DNA of 54,880 nucleotides from Firmicutes bacterium UBA2058 (GCA_002332905.1 DDAM01000015.1:1-54880); one strand, 5' to 3'. Shown: positions 16,221 to 24,526, counted from the first letter of the stretch. The notes: generated by a model not told the origin, from the letters alone. A program made the numbers and translations.

Positions 16221-18335
16221 ATGAAAAAAATATCTAAAAGATTAATAATTATAGTAGTTATAATTGTAATGACGTTGAATTTAGTTAGCTGTTCTGCTTC
16301 TGAAAATGCAACTGATTCTATGATGAATGTAAATGCTACAAAATCTGATTCTTCGATGTTACAAGAATACGAAGGATTTAAAGTAGAACATAATACAGAA
16401 GAATATAATTCTATTACCGAAAATGCTTATAAATCTGTTGCTGATTATCCTTTATCAACATTTTCAATTGATGTTGATACTGCCTCTTATAGTAATGTCA
16501 GAAGATTAATAAATGATGGACAGATTGTTGATACTGGAGCTGTTAGGATAGAAGAAATGATAAATTATTTTAAATATGATTATCCTACCCCTAAAGAAAA
16601 TGAGCCTTTTTCAGTAACAACAGAACTATCTGAATGCCCTTGGAATAAAGATGCTAAATTAATGTTAATAGGCTTAAAAACTAAAGATATTGACTTTTCA
16701 GAAAGTCCAAGCTCGAACTTAGTATTTTTACTTGATGTATCTGGATCTATGCAGGATTATGATAAATTACCATTAATGCAAAAGGCATTTAAAATGCTTA
16801 CATCTGAGCTAACAGAAAAAGATAAAATATCTATAGTTACATATGCATCAAACGATAGAATAGTTATTGAAGGTATTAATGGAAATGATAGTGAAACTAT
16901 AAATGAAGCATTAGATAGCCTTGAAGCTGGTGGAAGTACACATGGCAGTAAGGGTATTGAAACAGCATATGAACTAGCTGGGAAATATTTTATTAAGAAT
17001 GGAAATAATAGAGTTATTTTAGCAACAGATGGAGATTTAAATGTTGGTTTAACTAGCGAAAGTGAACTTGAAAAGCTTATAACAGAGAAAAAAGAAAACG
17101 GTGTATTCTTATCTGTTTTAGGCTTTGGAACTGGAAACATAAAAGATAATAAGATGGAAGTTTTAGCAGACAAAGGAAATGGAAATTATTCTTACATTGA
17201 TTCTATTTATGAAGCTAAAAAAGTTTTGGTAGATGAAATGGGAGCAACTTTGGTAACAGTTGCAAAAGATGTTAAGCTACAAGTAGAATTTAATCCAGCC
17301 AATGTAAAAGGATATAGATTAATAGGCTATGAAAATAGATTACTATCATCAAAGGACTTTAATGATGATAAAAAAGATGCTGGTGAAATAGGAGCAGGGC
17401 ACAGTGTTACAGCACTTTATGAAGTAATTATGAATGATTCTAAAATGGAGATACCATCAACTGCTTTAAAATATCAATCAAATGAAAATACAAACAAAGA
17501 TAATGTTGATGAGTTACTTACTGTAAATATAAGGTATAAAAAGCCAGACAGTAACACTAGTGATCTTATGACAATGGTAGTTAATAAAAATGACTATAAA
17601 GAAGAACTACCAAATAATCTTAAATTTGCTGCTGCAGTTGCTGAATTTGGTATGATCTTAAGAGAAAGCAAATATATAGGAGATTCTAATTTCAACAATG
17701 TTTTAGAGCTATTGGATAAGGAAGTAGTTAATGATGACAATTATAAAATTGAATTTATTGAATTAGTGAAAAAAGCGGCTGAGATTTATGACATTTATAT
17801 TAATGAAACATTTTCTGAAGATAATATGATTAATGATGAAGCTATACTTAAATCATTTAGTGAAGCAGAATTAGCGTATTCATGGTTTACTGGATATGGT
17901 GAGATAGGTTTAAACAATAAGAGTATTAAAATTAATACCAACACGTATTATGAAGTAGAACATGATAATATTGTAACAAAGAACGATTTAAAAGACTATA
18001 TAAGTATCTATTTTGATGAAAAAACAGTAGATGAATTAATTAACACAAAAATAGATGAAAAATATAATCTTTTCATTGATTTTGAGGGAAAATTGTATTG
18101 CTTTGGAGGGTATGTAGCTCAAATTAATTATGCTGATGCAAAAAAAGAATTTAAAATTATAAAAGATAATGATAGCAAATATACAATCACTGTAGATATA
18201 AAATGCAAAGGTATTATAGCTAGCCCGGAAAAAAGCATAAGCTATAATTACGTTTATGAAAAATTAGATAATAATAAATGGGTATTTACGAATTATCAAT
18301 TACCGGCTAAATATTGTATTGACAATGGAAATTAA
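16221..18335 (+). CDS. vWA-domain lipoprotein (YfbK-like) with IseA-like C-terminus
   Basis: A 704-residue surface lipoprotein. The signal peptide ends in NLVSC (lipid-modified Cys24). A YfbK-type N-terminal region (DVDTASYSNVRRLI) precedes a von Willebrand A domain with the metal-binding MIDAS DVSGSM at about 172-177, then a DUF3520-like region (YRLIGYENRLL). The last 150 residues (WFTGYGEIGL, TYYEVEHDNIVTKNDL, NNKWVFTNYQL) resemble IseA-type inhibitors of cell-wall DL-endopeptidases, an unusual addition. ATG 16221 is used because GGGAGGA precedes it; an upstream in-frame ATG at 16188 lacks a site and would bury the signal peptide. A role at the cell wall is inferred. Confidence 0.82.
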   Translation: MKKISKRLIIIVVIIVMTLNLVSCSASENATDSMMNVNATKSDSSMLQEYEGFKVEHNTEEYNSITENAYKSVADYPLSTFSIDVDTASYSNVRRLINDGQIVDTGAVRIEEMINYFKYDYPTPKENEPFSVTTELSECPWNKDAKLMLIGLKTKDIDFSESPSSNLVFLLDVSGSMQDYDKLPLMQKAFKMLTSELTEKDKISIVTYASNDRIVIEGINGNDSETINEALDSLEAGGSTHGSKGIETAYELAGKYFIKNGNNRVILATDGDLNVGLTSESELEKLITEKKENGVFLSVLGFGTGNIKDNKMEVLADKGNGNYSYIDSIYEAKKVLVDEMGATLVTVAKDVKLQVEFNPANVKGYRLIGYENRLLSSKDFNDDKKDAGEIGAGHSVTALYEVIMNDSKMEIPSTALKYQSNENTNKDNVDELLTVNIRYKKPDSNTSDLMTMVVNKNDYKEELPNNLKFAAAVAEFGMILRESKYIGDSNFNNVLELLDKEVVNDDNYKIEFIELVKKAAEIYDIYINETFSEDNMINDEAILKSFSEAELAYSWFTGYGEIGLNNKSIKINTNTYYEVEHDNIVTKNDLKDYISIYFDEKTVDELINTKIDEKYNLFIDFEGKLYCFGGYVAQINYADAKKEFKIIKDNDSKYTITVDIKCKGIIASPEKSISYNYVYEKLDNNKWVFTNYQLPAKYCIDNGN

Positions 18336-18781
18336 CTGACTAAAACCTTACTGTGAAATTTGTGAAGTATGTTAACAAGATGATAGTTTGAAAGAAGGGG
18401 TAATTCAATTAATATAGCTTAATGTTAATAAATGCAAGATAGTTATTTATATTGCCACTAAATTAAACATATGGTAAAATAAAACAAATATTTAGATAAA
18501 TTAAATAATTTTAATTTTATAAAAGAATAATAAGTCCTACTAATAGGATTACAAAAGAAATAAATATAAAAATATAAAATACGAAACTTTCATACGTAAT
18601 AAACACTAAATTAATCACTTTAGCGAACCATTGGGAGATGAAAGGAGTAGTTAGGTGAAAAAGTAATATCATTTCAAAGAGAAACTTTGTGGTCAATATA
18701 TATGTATTCACAGTGTTAAATCAAGTTTAAAAGTTTTTTAGGTACTGAAGATATTTATATTAATTTTAATGGAGGAAATAG
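18336..18781. other. Intergenic region, 446 bases
   Basis: This gap is AT-rich. The only notable content is a minus-strand open frame at 18517-18711 described separately. No tRNA, repeat or strong terminator is seen. TTTAATGGAGGAAATAG at the end is the ribosome binding site of the next gene. Confidence 0.5.
18517..18711 (-). CDS. Possible small membrane protein or remnant (64 residues)
   Basis: A minus-strand frame of 64 codons encodes two hydrophobic stretches, ending FVILLVGLIILL. There is no ribosome binding site before its ATG and the base composition is ordinary for the gap, so it may be chance or the tail of a lost membrane-protein gene. I do not recognise it. Confidence 0.25.
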   Translation of the reverse strand: MNTYILTTKFLFEMILLFHLTTPFISQWFAKVINLVFITYESFVFYIFIFISFVILLVGLIILL

Positions 18782-19129
18782 ATGTTTAATGAGATTTGTA
18801 TATATGAAGCGAAAATTGAAAAACAAAATGAAATAGAAGATCTTATGAAAGAAGTAGCAGAATTTTATATGGAACAAGATGGCGTTATTGATGTGAAATA
18901 TATTAAAAGAACACATAGACAAGCTGATTTTAATGCTGTAAAACAGGGCGAATTACCAATAGCTCTTACAAGATTTGTTGGAAAAGTAACATATGCTTTA
19001 CACTGGACTGTTAGAGATGAAGAAACACATGCTAGAGTATCAAAATTAGGACTTGAACATTTTTATAAACGTTGGAATAGGTGCTTAACTACAATGCCAA
19101 AGATTATTTTAGGAGAAAATATTGTGTGA
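18782..19129 (+). CDS. Conserved hypothetical protein, dimeric alpha-beta-barrel (ABM-like) fold suspected
   Basis: A 115-residue cytoplasmic protein. It opens EICIYEAKIEKQNEIEDLMK, the strand-helix pattern of ferredoxin-like small monooxygenase (ABM) or stress proteins, and has VKYIKRTHRQADF in the middle and FYKRWNRCLTTMPKIILGEN at the end. The family is conserved in Clostridia as I remember it, but without a known function. TGGAGGAAATAG gives a strong start. The first full copy of the structured repeat begins about 150 bases downstream. Confidence 0.7.
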   Translation: MFNEICIYEAKIEKQNEIEDLMKEVAEFYMEQDGVIDVKYIKRTHRQADFNAVKQGELPIALTRFVGKVTYALHWTVRDEETHARVSKLGLEHFYKRWNRCLTTMPKIILGENIV

Positions 19130-19518
19130 TAAAATGAGAATATCATGCAATATAGTAACTATATTTATTAATTGTTTAATTTATTTAAAGAATATTTGAG
19201 CTTAACTAAAAAAAGGTGATAAAAAGATTTTTAAAAATATAAGTTATAGATAGTCAATGGAGTGTGATATTACTTCAACACCTAACAATATGTTCACGCA
19301 AGGGTCTTAGAGGAACGTCAAGCGGGCAAGTCAGACCACATCACTTCACCGGGTGCAAGCACCGCCAAGACGGTCTATCAATGGGGTCCGGTTCAGTGAC
19401 GTCGTGAACACAGAGACGTTATGTCAAAGACTAATGTAATTTCAGAGATTACCTTTAGGGTCAATAAATTAGTAAGTAAAGTTTATAAATAAAACCTTAA
19501 TAATAATGGGAGGATTTT
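19130..19518. other. Intergenic region holding structured repeat copy 1
   Basis: This 389-base gap holds an AT-rich stretch, then the GC-rich repeat at 19281-19464, then AT-rich sequence to the ribosome binding site GGGAGGA of the next gene. No other open frame of interest was seen. Confidence 0.6.
19281..19464 (+). repeat. Structured interspersed repeat, copy 1 (full length)
   Basis: This is a GC-rich island of about 184 bases. TGTTCACG (19291-19298) pairs with CGTGAACA (19403-19410). Inside it, GGTCT (19303-19307) pairs with AGACC (19333-19337), and CACTTCACCGG (19342-19352) pairs with CCGGTTCAGTG (19388-19398) around an inner TC/TC bulge. AACGTC (19314-19319) pairs with GACGTT (19415-19420) across the first helix, giving a pseudoknot. 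The 3' end is AATTTCAGAG...GGGTCAA. It is about 80 percent identical in the core to copy 2 at 20819. I do not recognise the family. Confidence 0.75.
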
Positions 19519-20799
19519 ATGGCAACAGCAATGTTAGGATTTTGTGAAATAGATATTACACCAACAATTCCTGTTCAGACAATAGGTTTTGGACGTGAAG
19601 ACCAATTATCACGTGGTGTATTAAGTAAATTAGTTGGACAAATTAGTGTTTGGAAGTTTGAAATAACAAAAATGGTTATTATAACGATAGACAATATAGG
19701 ATTTTCTAAACTGCATACTGAACAGTTGCGAAATGAAGTTAGCTATATACTTAATATTGCGAAAAGCCAAGTCATGATATGTTTTTCTCATACACATTCT
19801 GCTCCAAATGATGACTTAGAAAAGGATTATTTTCTGTTTCTTTGTGATCAAATTAAAGAAGGTGTTATTGAAGCTAACAATAACATGACACCTATTTTAG
19901 CGGCATGGGGAAATACTTTTGGTGATATTGGTGTCAACAGACGCTCCGAACAAGGAGATATAGATAAACGTATAGGTGTTTTAAAAATACTTGATGCTGA
20001 TACTGGTGCATTAAAGTTGTTATTATTACGTTTAACTGCTCATGCAAATGTTTTAAAAAGAGACAATTATTTAATATCTTCCGATTATTTTGGATCAATA
20101 CGGGATTTGTTGCAAGAAAAATATAAATGTTATGTAATGGTTACGCAAGGTGCAGCTGGAAATATAGCTCCAAAATATTTTAAATCAGAAATTACCCCTT
20201 TTGACGCATCAGACCCAAAGCGATATGTTCGCTCTGATACTGCACTTGAAGATATGGCAAATGAAGTTTTCCAACAAATAGACAAAATTATATCAGATAT
20301 AAATTCATGTAACGTTGAGTATATAAGAATGTATTCCATCTATCAACAATTGGAAGCTGATGTACCAAAATATGATCGTGCAGTTGAAATTGTAACAGAA
20401 GCAAAGGCAGCTGTTGGTATAGATGGTTCGGCGTGGCTTTCAGAAGTTGAAAGACTTTTAAATGAGGGTATCTACACTCAGATAGACGAAATTGAAATAC
20501 AATATTTTTCTATAAGTAATGGGTGTATATGCGGTGTTCCAAATGAAATTATGTGTGAATTTGCCTTGCAGGCAAGTGAGCAATTAGGAAATAACATGTT
20601 CTATTTTGGTGGATATACTAATGGCTGTACATCGTATTTTCCAACTGAGAAGGAATATAACAAAGGCGGATATGAAGTGCATTGGGCAATGCTAGAGTAT
20701 TACAAATATTATGGACGTGTAGCAGCGTTAAATCCTGAATGTGCTTCAAAACTTGTAAAAGCGGTGGTTGAAAATGCTCCTATTCATAGAAAGTCATGA
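19519..20799 (+). CDS. Neutral/alkaline ceramidase-domain hydrolase
   Basis: A 426-residue protein matching the N-terminal catalytic domain of neutral/alkaline ceramidases: the early DITPTIPVQTIGFG, the metal-binding HTHSAP near residue 95, a further His in LTAHANVLK, and QGAAGNIAPKYF near residue 212. There is no signal peptide, so it is probably cytoplasmic, unlike secreted ceramidases. Clostridial relatives are usually called hypothetical; the true substrate is unknown. GGGAGGA precedes the ATG. It is bracketed by two same-orientation copies of the structured repeat about 1.54 kb apart, which suggests acquisition or mobility of this segment. Confidence 0.8.
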   Translation: MATAMLGFCEIDITPTIPVQTIGFGREDQLSRGVLSKLVGQISVWKFEITKMVIITIDNIGFSKLHTEQLRNEVSYILNIAKSQVMICFSHTHSAPNDDLEKDYFLFLCDQIKEGVIEANNNMTPILAAWGNTFGDIGVNRRSEQGDIDKRIGVLKILDADTGALKLLLLRLTAHANVLKRDNYLISSDYFGSIRDLLQEKYKCYVMVTQGAAGNIAPKYFKSEITPFDASDPKRYVRSDTALEDMANEVFQQIDKIISDINSCNVEYIRMYSIYQQLEADVPKYDRAVEIVTEAKAAVGIDGSAWLSEVERLLNEGIYTQIDEIEIQYFSISNGCICGVPNEIMCEFALQASEQLGNNMFYFGGYTNGCTSYFPTEKEYNKGGYEVHWAMLEYYKYYGRVAALNPECASKLVKAVVENAPIHRKS

Positions 20800-20818
20800 A
20801 AGATTATATTGCTCCTAC

Positions 20819-21005
20819 AGATAACAATATGTTCACGCTTCGGGTCTTAGAGAGAACGTTCAAGGAAGAAATTCAGACCACATCACTTCACCGGGTGTGA
20901 CCACCACCAAGACAGTCTAGCTATTAGTCCCGGTTCAGCGACGTCGTGAATACAGAGACGTTATATAACATTGTATATTCATTTCAGAGCAAATTTTTAG
21001 GTCAA
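20819..21005 (+). repeat. Structured interspersed repeat, copy 2 (full length)
   Basis: This is the second full copy. TGTTCACG (20830-20837) pairs with CGTGAATA (20945-20952), GGTCT (20843-20847) with AGACC (20875-20879), and CACTTCACCGG (20884-20894) with CCGGTTCAGCG (20930-20940). AACGTT (20855-20860) pairs with GACGTT (20957-20962). Compared with copy 1, single changes turn G-C into G-U in the first helix and C-G into U-G in the pseudoknot helix, so pairing is kept. A hairpin GGTG-loop-CACC keeps its stem while its loop changes from CAAG to TGAC. It fills most of the 320-base gap. Confidence 0.75.
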
Positions 21006-21119
21006 AAAATATGTTTGTGTTATTTCTACGATACGCATTATAAAAGTGTTATGTAAACATTAAATTTAATAGTCTTTAGAAATTTCTTATAAGTATAAAA
21101 GACTATATAGGAGAGAGAA

Positions 21120-21611
21120 ATGTTTGAAAATAAATATAAAGTTAGAGTAAGTTCGAGAGCAATAATTTTTAATCAAGGTAAAGTATTATTAAACTGTTTT
21201 GGAAATGGAAAATATTATAATTTTCCAGGTGGAGGAATTGAAAAAGAAGAAAATGCATTACAGGCTGTAGTGAGAGAAGTTAAAGAAGAAACTGGATTAA
21301 ATGTTTCTGTAACGGAAATGGTTTTCTCTTTAGAATATGAACCCAAGACAGGTAAACAAATATATGGAGATTGTCATCATATCAGTTTTTTCTTTCGCTG
21401 TGAGTTGACGGGTAATGATACTTTACAAACTCCAACACTACCTGATATCGATCCAATAAATACAACACTTGTAGCATCACCAAAATGGGTTAAGATAAAA
21501 GATTTGAGTTCTTTAAATATATTACCTCACATTAATAAAAATTTAATTGATTACTATAATACAGGAATATTTTTACCTAGATTTTTTGAAGAACCGTATG
21601 TAGCTGAATAA
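21120..21611 (+). CDS. NUDIX hydrolase
   Basis: A 163-residue hydrolase. The Nudix box is complete: GGGIEKEENALQAVVREVKE then ETGL, residues 38-61. It opens with VRVSSRAIIFNQGKVLLNCF, the typical first beta strands. The substrate is not predictable; relatives include dNTP pyrophosphatases and 8-oxo-dGTPase-like enzymes. TAGGAGAGAG precedes the ATG. The gap after it contains GACGTTATGT, a short match to the end of the structured repeat core. Confidence 0.85.
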   Translation: MFENKYKVRVSSRAIIFNQGKVLLNCFGNGKYYNFPGGGIEKEENALQAVVREVKEETGLNVSVTEMVFSLEYEPKTGKQIYGDCHHISFFFRCELTGNDTLQTPTLPDIDPINTTLVASPKWVKIKDLSSLNILPHINKNLIDYYNTGIFLPRFFEEPYVAE

Positions 21612-21768
21612 TAAAATTGAAATAAATAAATTCTTTCTAAGATATATGATGAAAGACGTTATGTGTCATCAAGATTACGTGGACAATCTTTGTTAGTATA
21701 AATAATGTTAGTTTACGAAGTAATATGAGTTATATTTTAAAGATATATATATGATTAGGATGAGAAAA

Positions 21769-22329
21769 ATGAATATAATTAATATTTTATATTTTAGTAA
21801 AAGAGCAATTAGCTTTTCAATAGTAATTGGAATTATTTTTAGTTTATATTATATTACTAAGTTAAAGATAACTAAATCCTCATTTAAAACAAAATCTTTT
21901 TTCGTACAACTTATATATGTATGTTATCTTTCAGCACTTATACAAATTACAATAATTAGAGATTGGAAAAATTTTATTAGTATTTCAGATATTAGTTACT
22001 CTATAAAAACAGTCCAATATATACCATTAACGACTACTAAATTAGTACTTTACATGGGAATAGGTTCATTTATATATCACGTTATTGGAAATATGTTTTG
22101 GTTTGTCCCTCTTGGATTTTTAAGTCCAATTGTAAGTAAAAAGTTTAATGAAATAAAAAAAATATTAATATTATCATGCATATTTTCTTTTACAATAGAA
22201 TTGTTTCAATTTTTGTTTAACAGTGGTGTAAGTGATATAGATGATATTATACTAAATGTTCTAGGTTCATTATTTGGATATTATTGTTATAGATTGTGTA
22301 AATTTAAACATAAGAACGAAGATTTATAG
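21769..22329 (+). CDS. VanZ-like membrane protein
   Basis: A 186-residue membrane protein with about five hydrophobic segments and the VanZ signatures: IGNMFWFVPLGFLSP near residue 110 and VSDIDDIILNVLGSLFGY near residue 155. VanZ-like proteins are linked to low-level teicoplanin resistance in some enterococci, but most members have no known function. ATG 21769 is preferred over 21751 because AGGATGAG then acts as the ribosome binding site. No other van gene is intact nearby; the VanW relic is 19 kb away. It lies in the repeat-rich patchwork region. Confidence 0.8.
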   Translation: MNIINILYFSKRAISFSIVIGIIFSLYYITKLKITKSSFKTKSFFVQLIYVCYLSALIQITIIRDWKNFISISDISYSIKTVQYIPLTTTKLVLYMGIGSFIYHVIGNMFWFVPLGFLSPIVSKKFNEIKKILILSCIFSFTIELFQFLFNSGVSDIDDIILNVLGSLFGYYCYRLCKFKHKNEDL

Positions 22330-22344
22330 TAGTAAAAGTACTAT

Positions 22345-22437
22345 ATGATAAATAAATATCGTTACAATAACAATAGATTTATTGAGTATGTAGTAAAGAA
22401 CAATTTTGAAAAAAAGATTATAAATGATGTAGTTTGA
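22345..22437 (+). pseudogene. Fragment frame carrying a 34-base repeat
   Basis: Thirty codons (MINKYRYNNNRFIEYVVKNN, then FEKK) include a 34-base stretch, 22382-22415, that recurs at 23241-23274 in a frame reading FEYVVKNNFEK. Neither copy has a ribosome binding site or a full gene. They look like pieces of one coding family left behind. Confidence 0.4.
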
Positions 22438-22501
22438 AGAGTATATGAAATTATGCAAGTTAATGTAAAATAGTCTATGAAAAACTACAGGTGGAGATAA
22501 T

Positions 22502-23080
22502 ATGGAGTTATGTTTAGCAAGACACGGTCAAACACTATCGAATGCAGAAAAACGACATTATGGAAGCGAAGAAGATTCACCTCTTTCAGAAAATGGGATT
22601 GAACAAGCAAAGTTATTAGGAGTGTCTCTTGATGGTTTAATTTTTGATGCAGTATATAGCAGTCCATTAAATCGGGCGATTGATACAGTTAATATAGCTC
22701 TTGGTAACAGATATAAAATTGTGATTGATGAACGTTTAACCGAAATTAACCTCGGTGCTATGGGAGGGTTGACGCGTGATGATGCGTCTAAAAAATATCC
22801 CAAATCTAGCACATTAATGTCAGATCCTAAATCTTACATACCTCCGCCTAATGGTGAAAACTTAAATAATATGATAGAAAGAGTAAACTCTTTTCTTAAT
22901 GACATCATAAAGAAAAAACATAACAAAATTTTTGTAATGACACATGGTTATGTGTTGCGGGTATTATACGCATGTACTATTGATAAAACAATATCAACGA
23001 TTGCAAAAGCTCCCATATATTCAAATTGTGAGTTAGTTAGATACACATATGAAGATAAAATATGGAGATTGATGTATTAA
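22502..23080 (+). CDS. Histidine phosphatase family protein
   Basis: A 192-residue enzyme of the phosphoglycerate-mutase-like superfamily, which dephosphorylates small molecules through a phospho-His intermediate. The active-site LARHGQT at 5-11 supplies the nucleophile His8 and an Arg. The second His is in VMTHGYVLR near residue 150. SSPLNRAIDT carries the other phosphate-binding Arg. INLGAMGGLT replaces the more common EGxWEG stretch. Possible roles include alpha-ribazole phosphatase or a general phosphatase; nothing nearby decides. The start has GGTGGAGA upstream. It is a single gene between two copies of the 34-base repeat. Confidence 0.85.
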   Translation: MELCLARHGQTLSNAEKRHYGSEEDSPLSENGIEQAKLLGVSLDGLIFDAVYSSPLNRAIDTVNIALGNRYKIVIDERLTEINLGAMGGLTRDDASKKYPKSSTLMSDPKSYIPPPNGENLNNMIERVNSFLNDIIKKKHNKIFVMTHGYVLRVLYACTIDKTISTIAKAPIYSNCELVRYTYEDKIWRLMY

Positions 23081-23240
23081 ACATAAAATGTTAAAGTAGA
23101 ACCAGAAGATACGAAAATAAATCGGTTACAACATTAGATTCTGGATTTTTAAAAAAAAAAGGAAACATAAAAAAAGCGGTGATTTACATTGCCAAGAACC
23201 AGAAGTAAAATAGTTTGAATATATCCCTCATATAAACTAT

Positions 23241-23274
23241 TTGAGTATGTAGTAAAGAACAATTTTGAAAAAAA
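23241..23274 (+). repeat. 34-base direct repeat, second copy
   Basis: The stretch beginning TTGAGTATGTAGTAAAGAAC is identical to 22382-22415. In one frame both encode EYVVKNNFEK; here that frame continues to LKKHWLTM and a stop at about 23307. Confidence 0.7.
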
Positions 23275-23357
23275 TGAAATTTTGAAAAAACATTGGCTTA
23301 CTATGTAGTTATATATACTAATACAATTAGATGAAACATATAAATTTTGATAAAAAG

Positions 23358-23384
23358 AATTTCAGAGTGTATCTTTTGGGTCAA
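23358..23384 (+). repeat. 3'-end fragment of the structured repeat
   Basis: AATTTCAGAG...GGGTCAA matches the last 27 bases of copy 1 (19438-19464) in spacing and ends. The core of the repeat is missing upstream, so this is a truncated copy. Confidence 0.5.
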
Positions 23385-23447
23385 GTTGAATGTAGTTTAG
23401 GGTTATTAAAAAAGTTGTTAAGTCAGTAAAGCTGTGAGGTGTTTATT

Positions 23448-23933
23448 TTGAATAAAAAAAAAGGAATTGCATATCTGCTTTTGTTGATACTTTTTATAAT
23501 AGTAGGATGTAACACGCCAAAAACCATAACGAAAATAGGATATATTTCAAATATTAGTAAAGAAAATATGCAATTTGATTTTGATGAAATCGAATGGGTT
23601 AGAAAAAATGATATTAAAAGGGTAGAGGATTTGAAGCTTAATAATGACACAGACTTTCCAAATGGATTTTATATATATAATTTTTCAATTGATAATGTTA
23701 CTTATAAACTTAGTAAAGATGCAACATTTGAGTTTCTTGATGAAAATAAAAATTTTTCAATTAAAAAGTCAACTTATGATGAATTTATAGCTCATCACAA
23801 TCGATTTTTTAATAAATTTATTAAACCTTTATTGGAAGATGAGAATATAAAAGATATTAATTTTTTCACTCCTTATTGGATTGAGATAAAAAACGATATT
23901 GTTATAAGTATTAAGCAACAATATTGTCCCTAA
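23448..23933 (+). CDS. Putative lipoprotein
   Basis: A 161-residue lipoprotein. The signal peptide, MNKKKGIAYLLLLILFIIVG, is followed by a lipidated Cys21. The mature part is acidic and hydrophilic (FDEIEWVRKNDIKRVEDLKL; YNFSIDNVTYKL) and ends with FFTPYWIEIKNDIVISIKQQ. I do not recognise a family. TTG 23448 is chosen because GAGGTG lies six bases before it; a GTG at 23439 overlaps that site. The neighbouring sequence is full of repeat fragments and relics, so it may be a recent arrival. Confidence 0.7.
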   Translation: MNKKKGIAYLLLLILFIIVGCNTPKTITKIGYISNISKENMQFDFDEIEWVRKNDIKRVEDLKLNNDTDFPNGFYIYNFSIDNVTYKLSKDATFEFLDENKNFSIKKSTYDEFIAHHNRFFNKFIKPLLEDENIKDINFFTPYWIEIKNDIVISIKQQYCP

Positions 23934-24032
23934 TATTTATTTGAAGAACCTATGAGTATAATATGATTTTAATAGATTTTATAAAATATAAAATTAGAAT
24001 GATAGTCAAGTAGCTTATATCATTTCAATTTC

Positions 24033-24094
24033 TAATAATATGTTCATGCTCCGGGTCTTGGAGGGAAAATTAAAGGAGAAAGTCATACCACATT
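24033..24094 (+). repeat. Structured repeat, copy 3 (5' half, decayed)
   Basis: TAATAATATGTTCATGCTCC, then GGGTCTTGGAGGG and GTCATACCACAT, match the first 60 bases of copies 1 and 2. The 3' half is absent, so the long-range helices cannot form. Confidence 0.6.
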
Positions 24095-24101
24095 ATTAGT
24101 T

Positions 24102-24331
24102 AAATTTTTATTGAATTATGATAACTATGACGAAGAAAATTTAGAATTAGGTTATAATTATATTTTTCTAAACTTAGGACTTGGTTTGTGGAGACCAATA
24201 ATATTTAAATATGAAGATTTAATAACTTAGAATTCAAAAATTTAGATAAAGAAATTCAACTTGATAAAATTAAATACTTGTATTTTAAAACTATATGCGT
24301 ATTTTCAGAAGATTATTTTATAATGATTTAA
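24102..24331 (+). pseudogene. Frameshifted coding relic
   Basis: One frame (24102-24230) reads ENLELGYNYIFLNLGLGLWR then PIIFKYEDLIT and stops. The next frame (to 24331) continues FKNLDKEIQLDKIKYLYFKT then ICVFSEDYF. Together they look like one protein of about 75 residues without its N-terminus. I do not recognise it for certain; the LGLGLWR region resembles small immunity-type proteins, which is only a hint. Confidence 0.4.
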
Positions 24332-24400
24332 ATACTCGATAGAAGATTATAATTAATAAAATTATTCTAATATTATTAATAAAAATATGGTTGTATCTTC

Positions 24401-24460
24401 TAACAACATGTTTACGAAAAATAACCTAAAAGAAGTTCAATAGGGAAATTAGCATCACAT
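24401..24460 (+). repeat. Structured repeat, copy 4 (strongly decayed)
   Basis: TAACAACATGTTTACG, then AGAAGTTCAATAGGG and CATCACAT, follow the order of the repeat's 5' half with many changes. Confidence 0.45.
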
Positions 24461-24493
24461 TAATAAGAATTATATAATTTTGAAATATTTTTA

Positions 24494-24525
24494 AACTGTC
24501 TATAGAATTTAAAGATAGTTTTTTT
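24494..24525 (+). terminator. Intrinsic terminator
   Basis: ACTGTCT pairs with AGATAGT (one G-U pair), followed by eight T. It shields miaB from upstream transcription. Confidence 0.7.
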
Positions 24526-24526
24526 G

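Larger units (their letters stand above)
23081..23438. other. Intergenic region with repeat fragments, 358 bases
   Basis: This gap holds the second 34-base repeat (23241-23274) and a fragment of the structured repeat's 3' end (23358-23384). Frames near 23115-23210 are short and unconvincing, including a run of ten A at about 23150. No terminator is evident. Confidence 0.5.

Noticed and set aside
19281..19464. Structured repeat as a group I or group II intron
   Set aside because: ACAGAGAC and the pseudoknot recall a group I core, but the P, Q, R and S segments in order are not found and domain V of group II introns is absent. It is left as an unassigned structured repeat.
19281..21005. Integron attC sites
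   Set aside because: TAAC and GTTA at the ends resemble attC geometry, but the GTTRRRY consensus is not met and no integron integrase is present; only the analogy is kept.
21640..21665. Another copy of the structured repeat after the NUDIX gene
   Set aside because: Only GACGTTATGT matches; ten bases are too few to call a copy.
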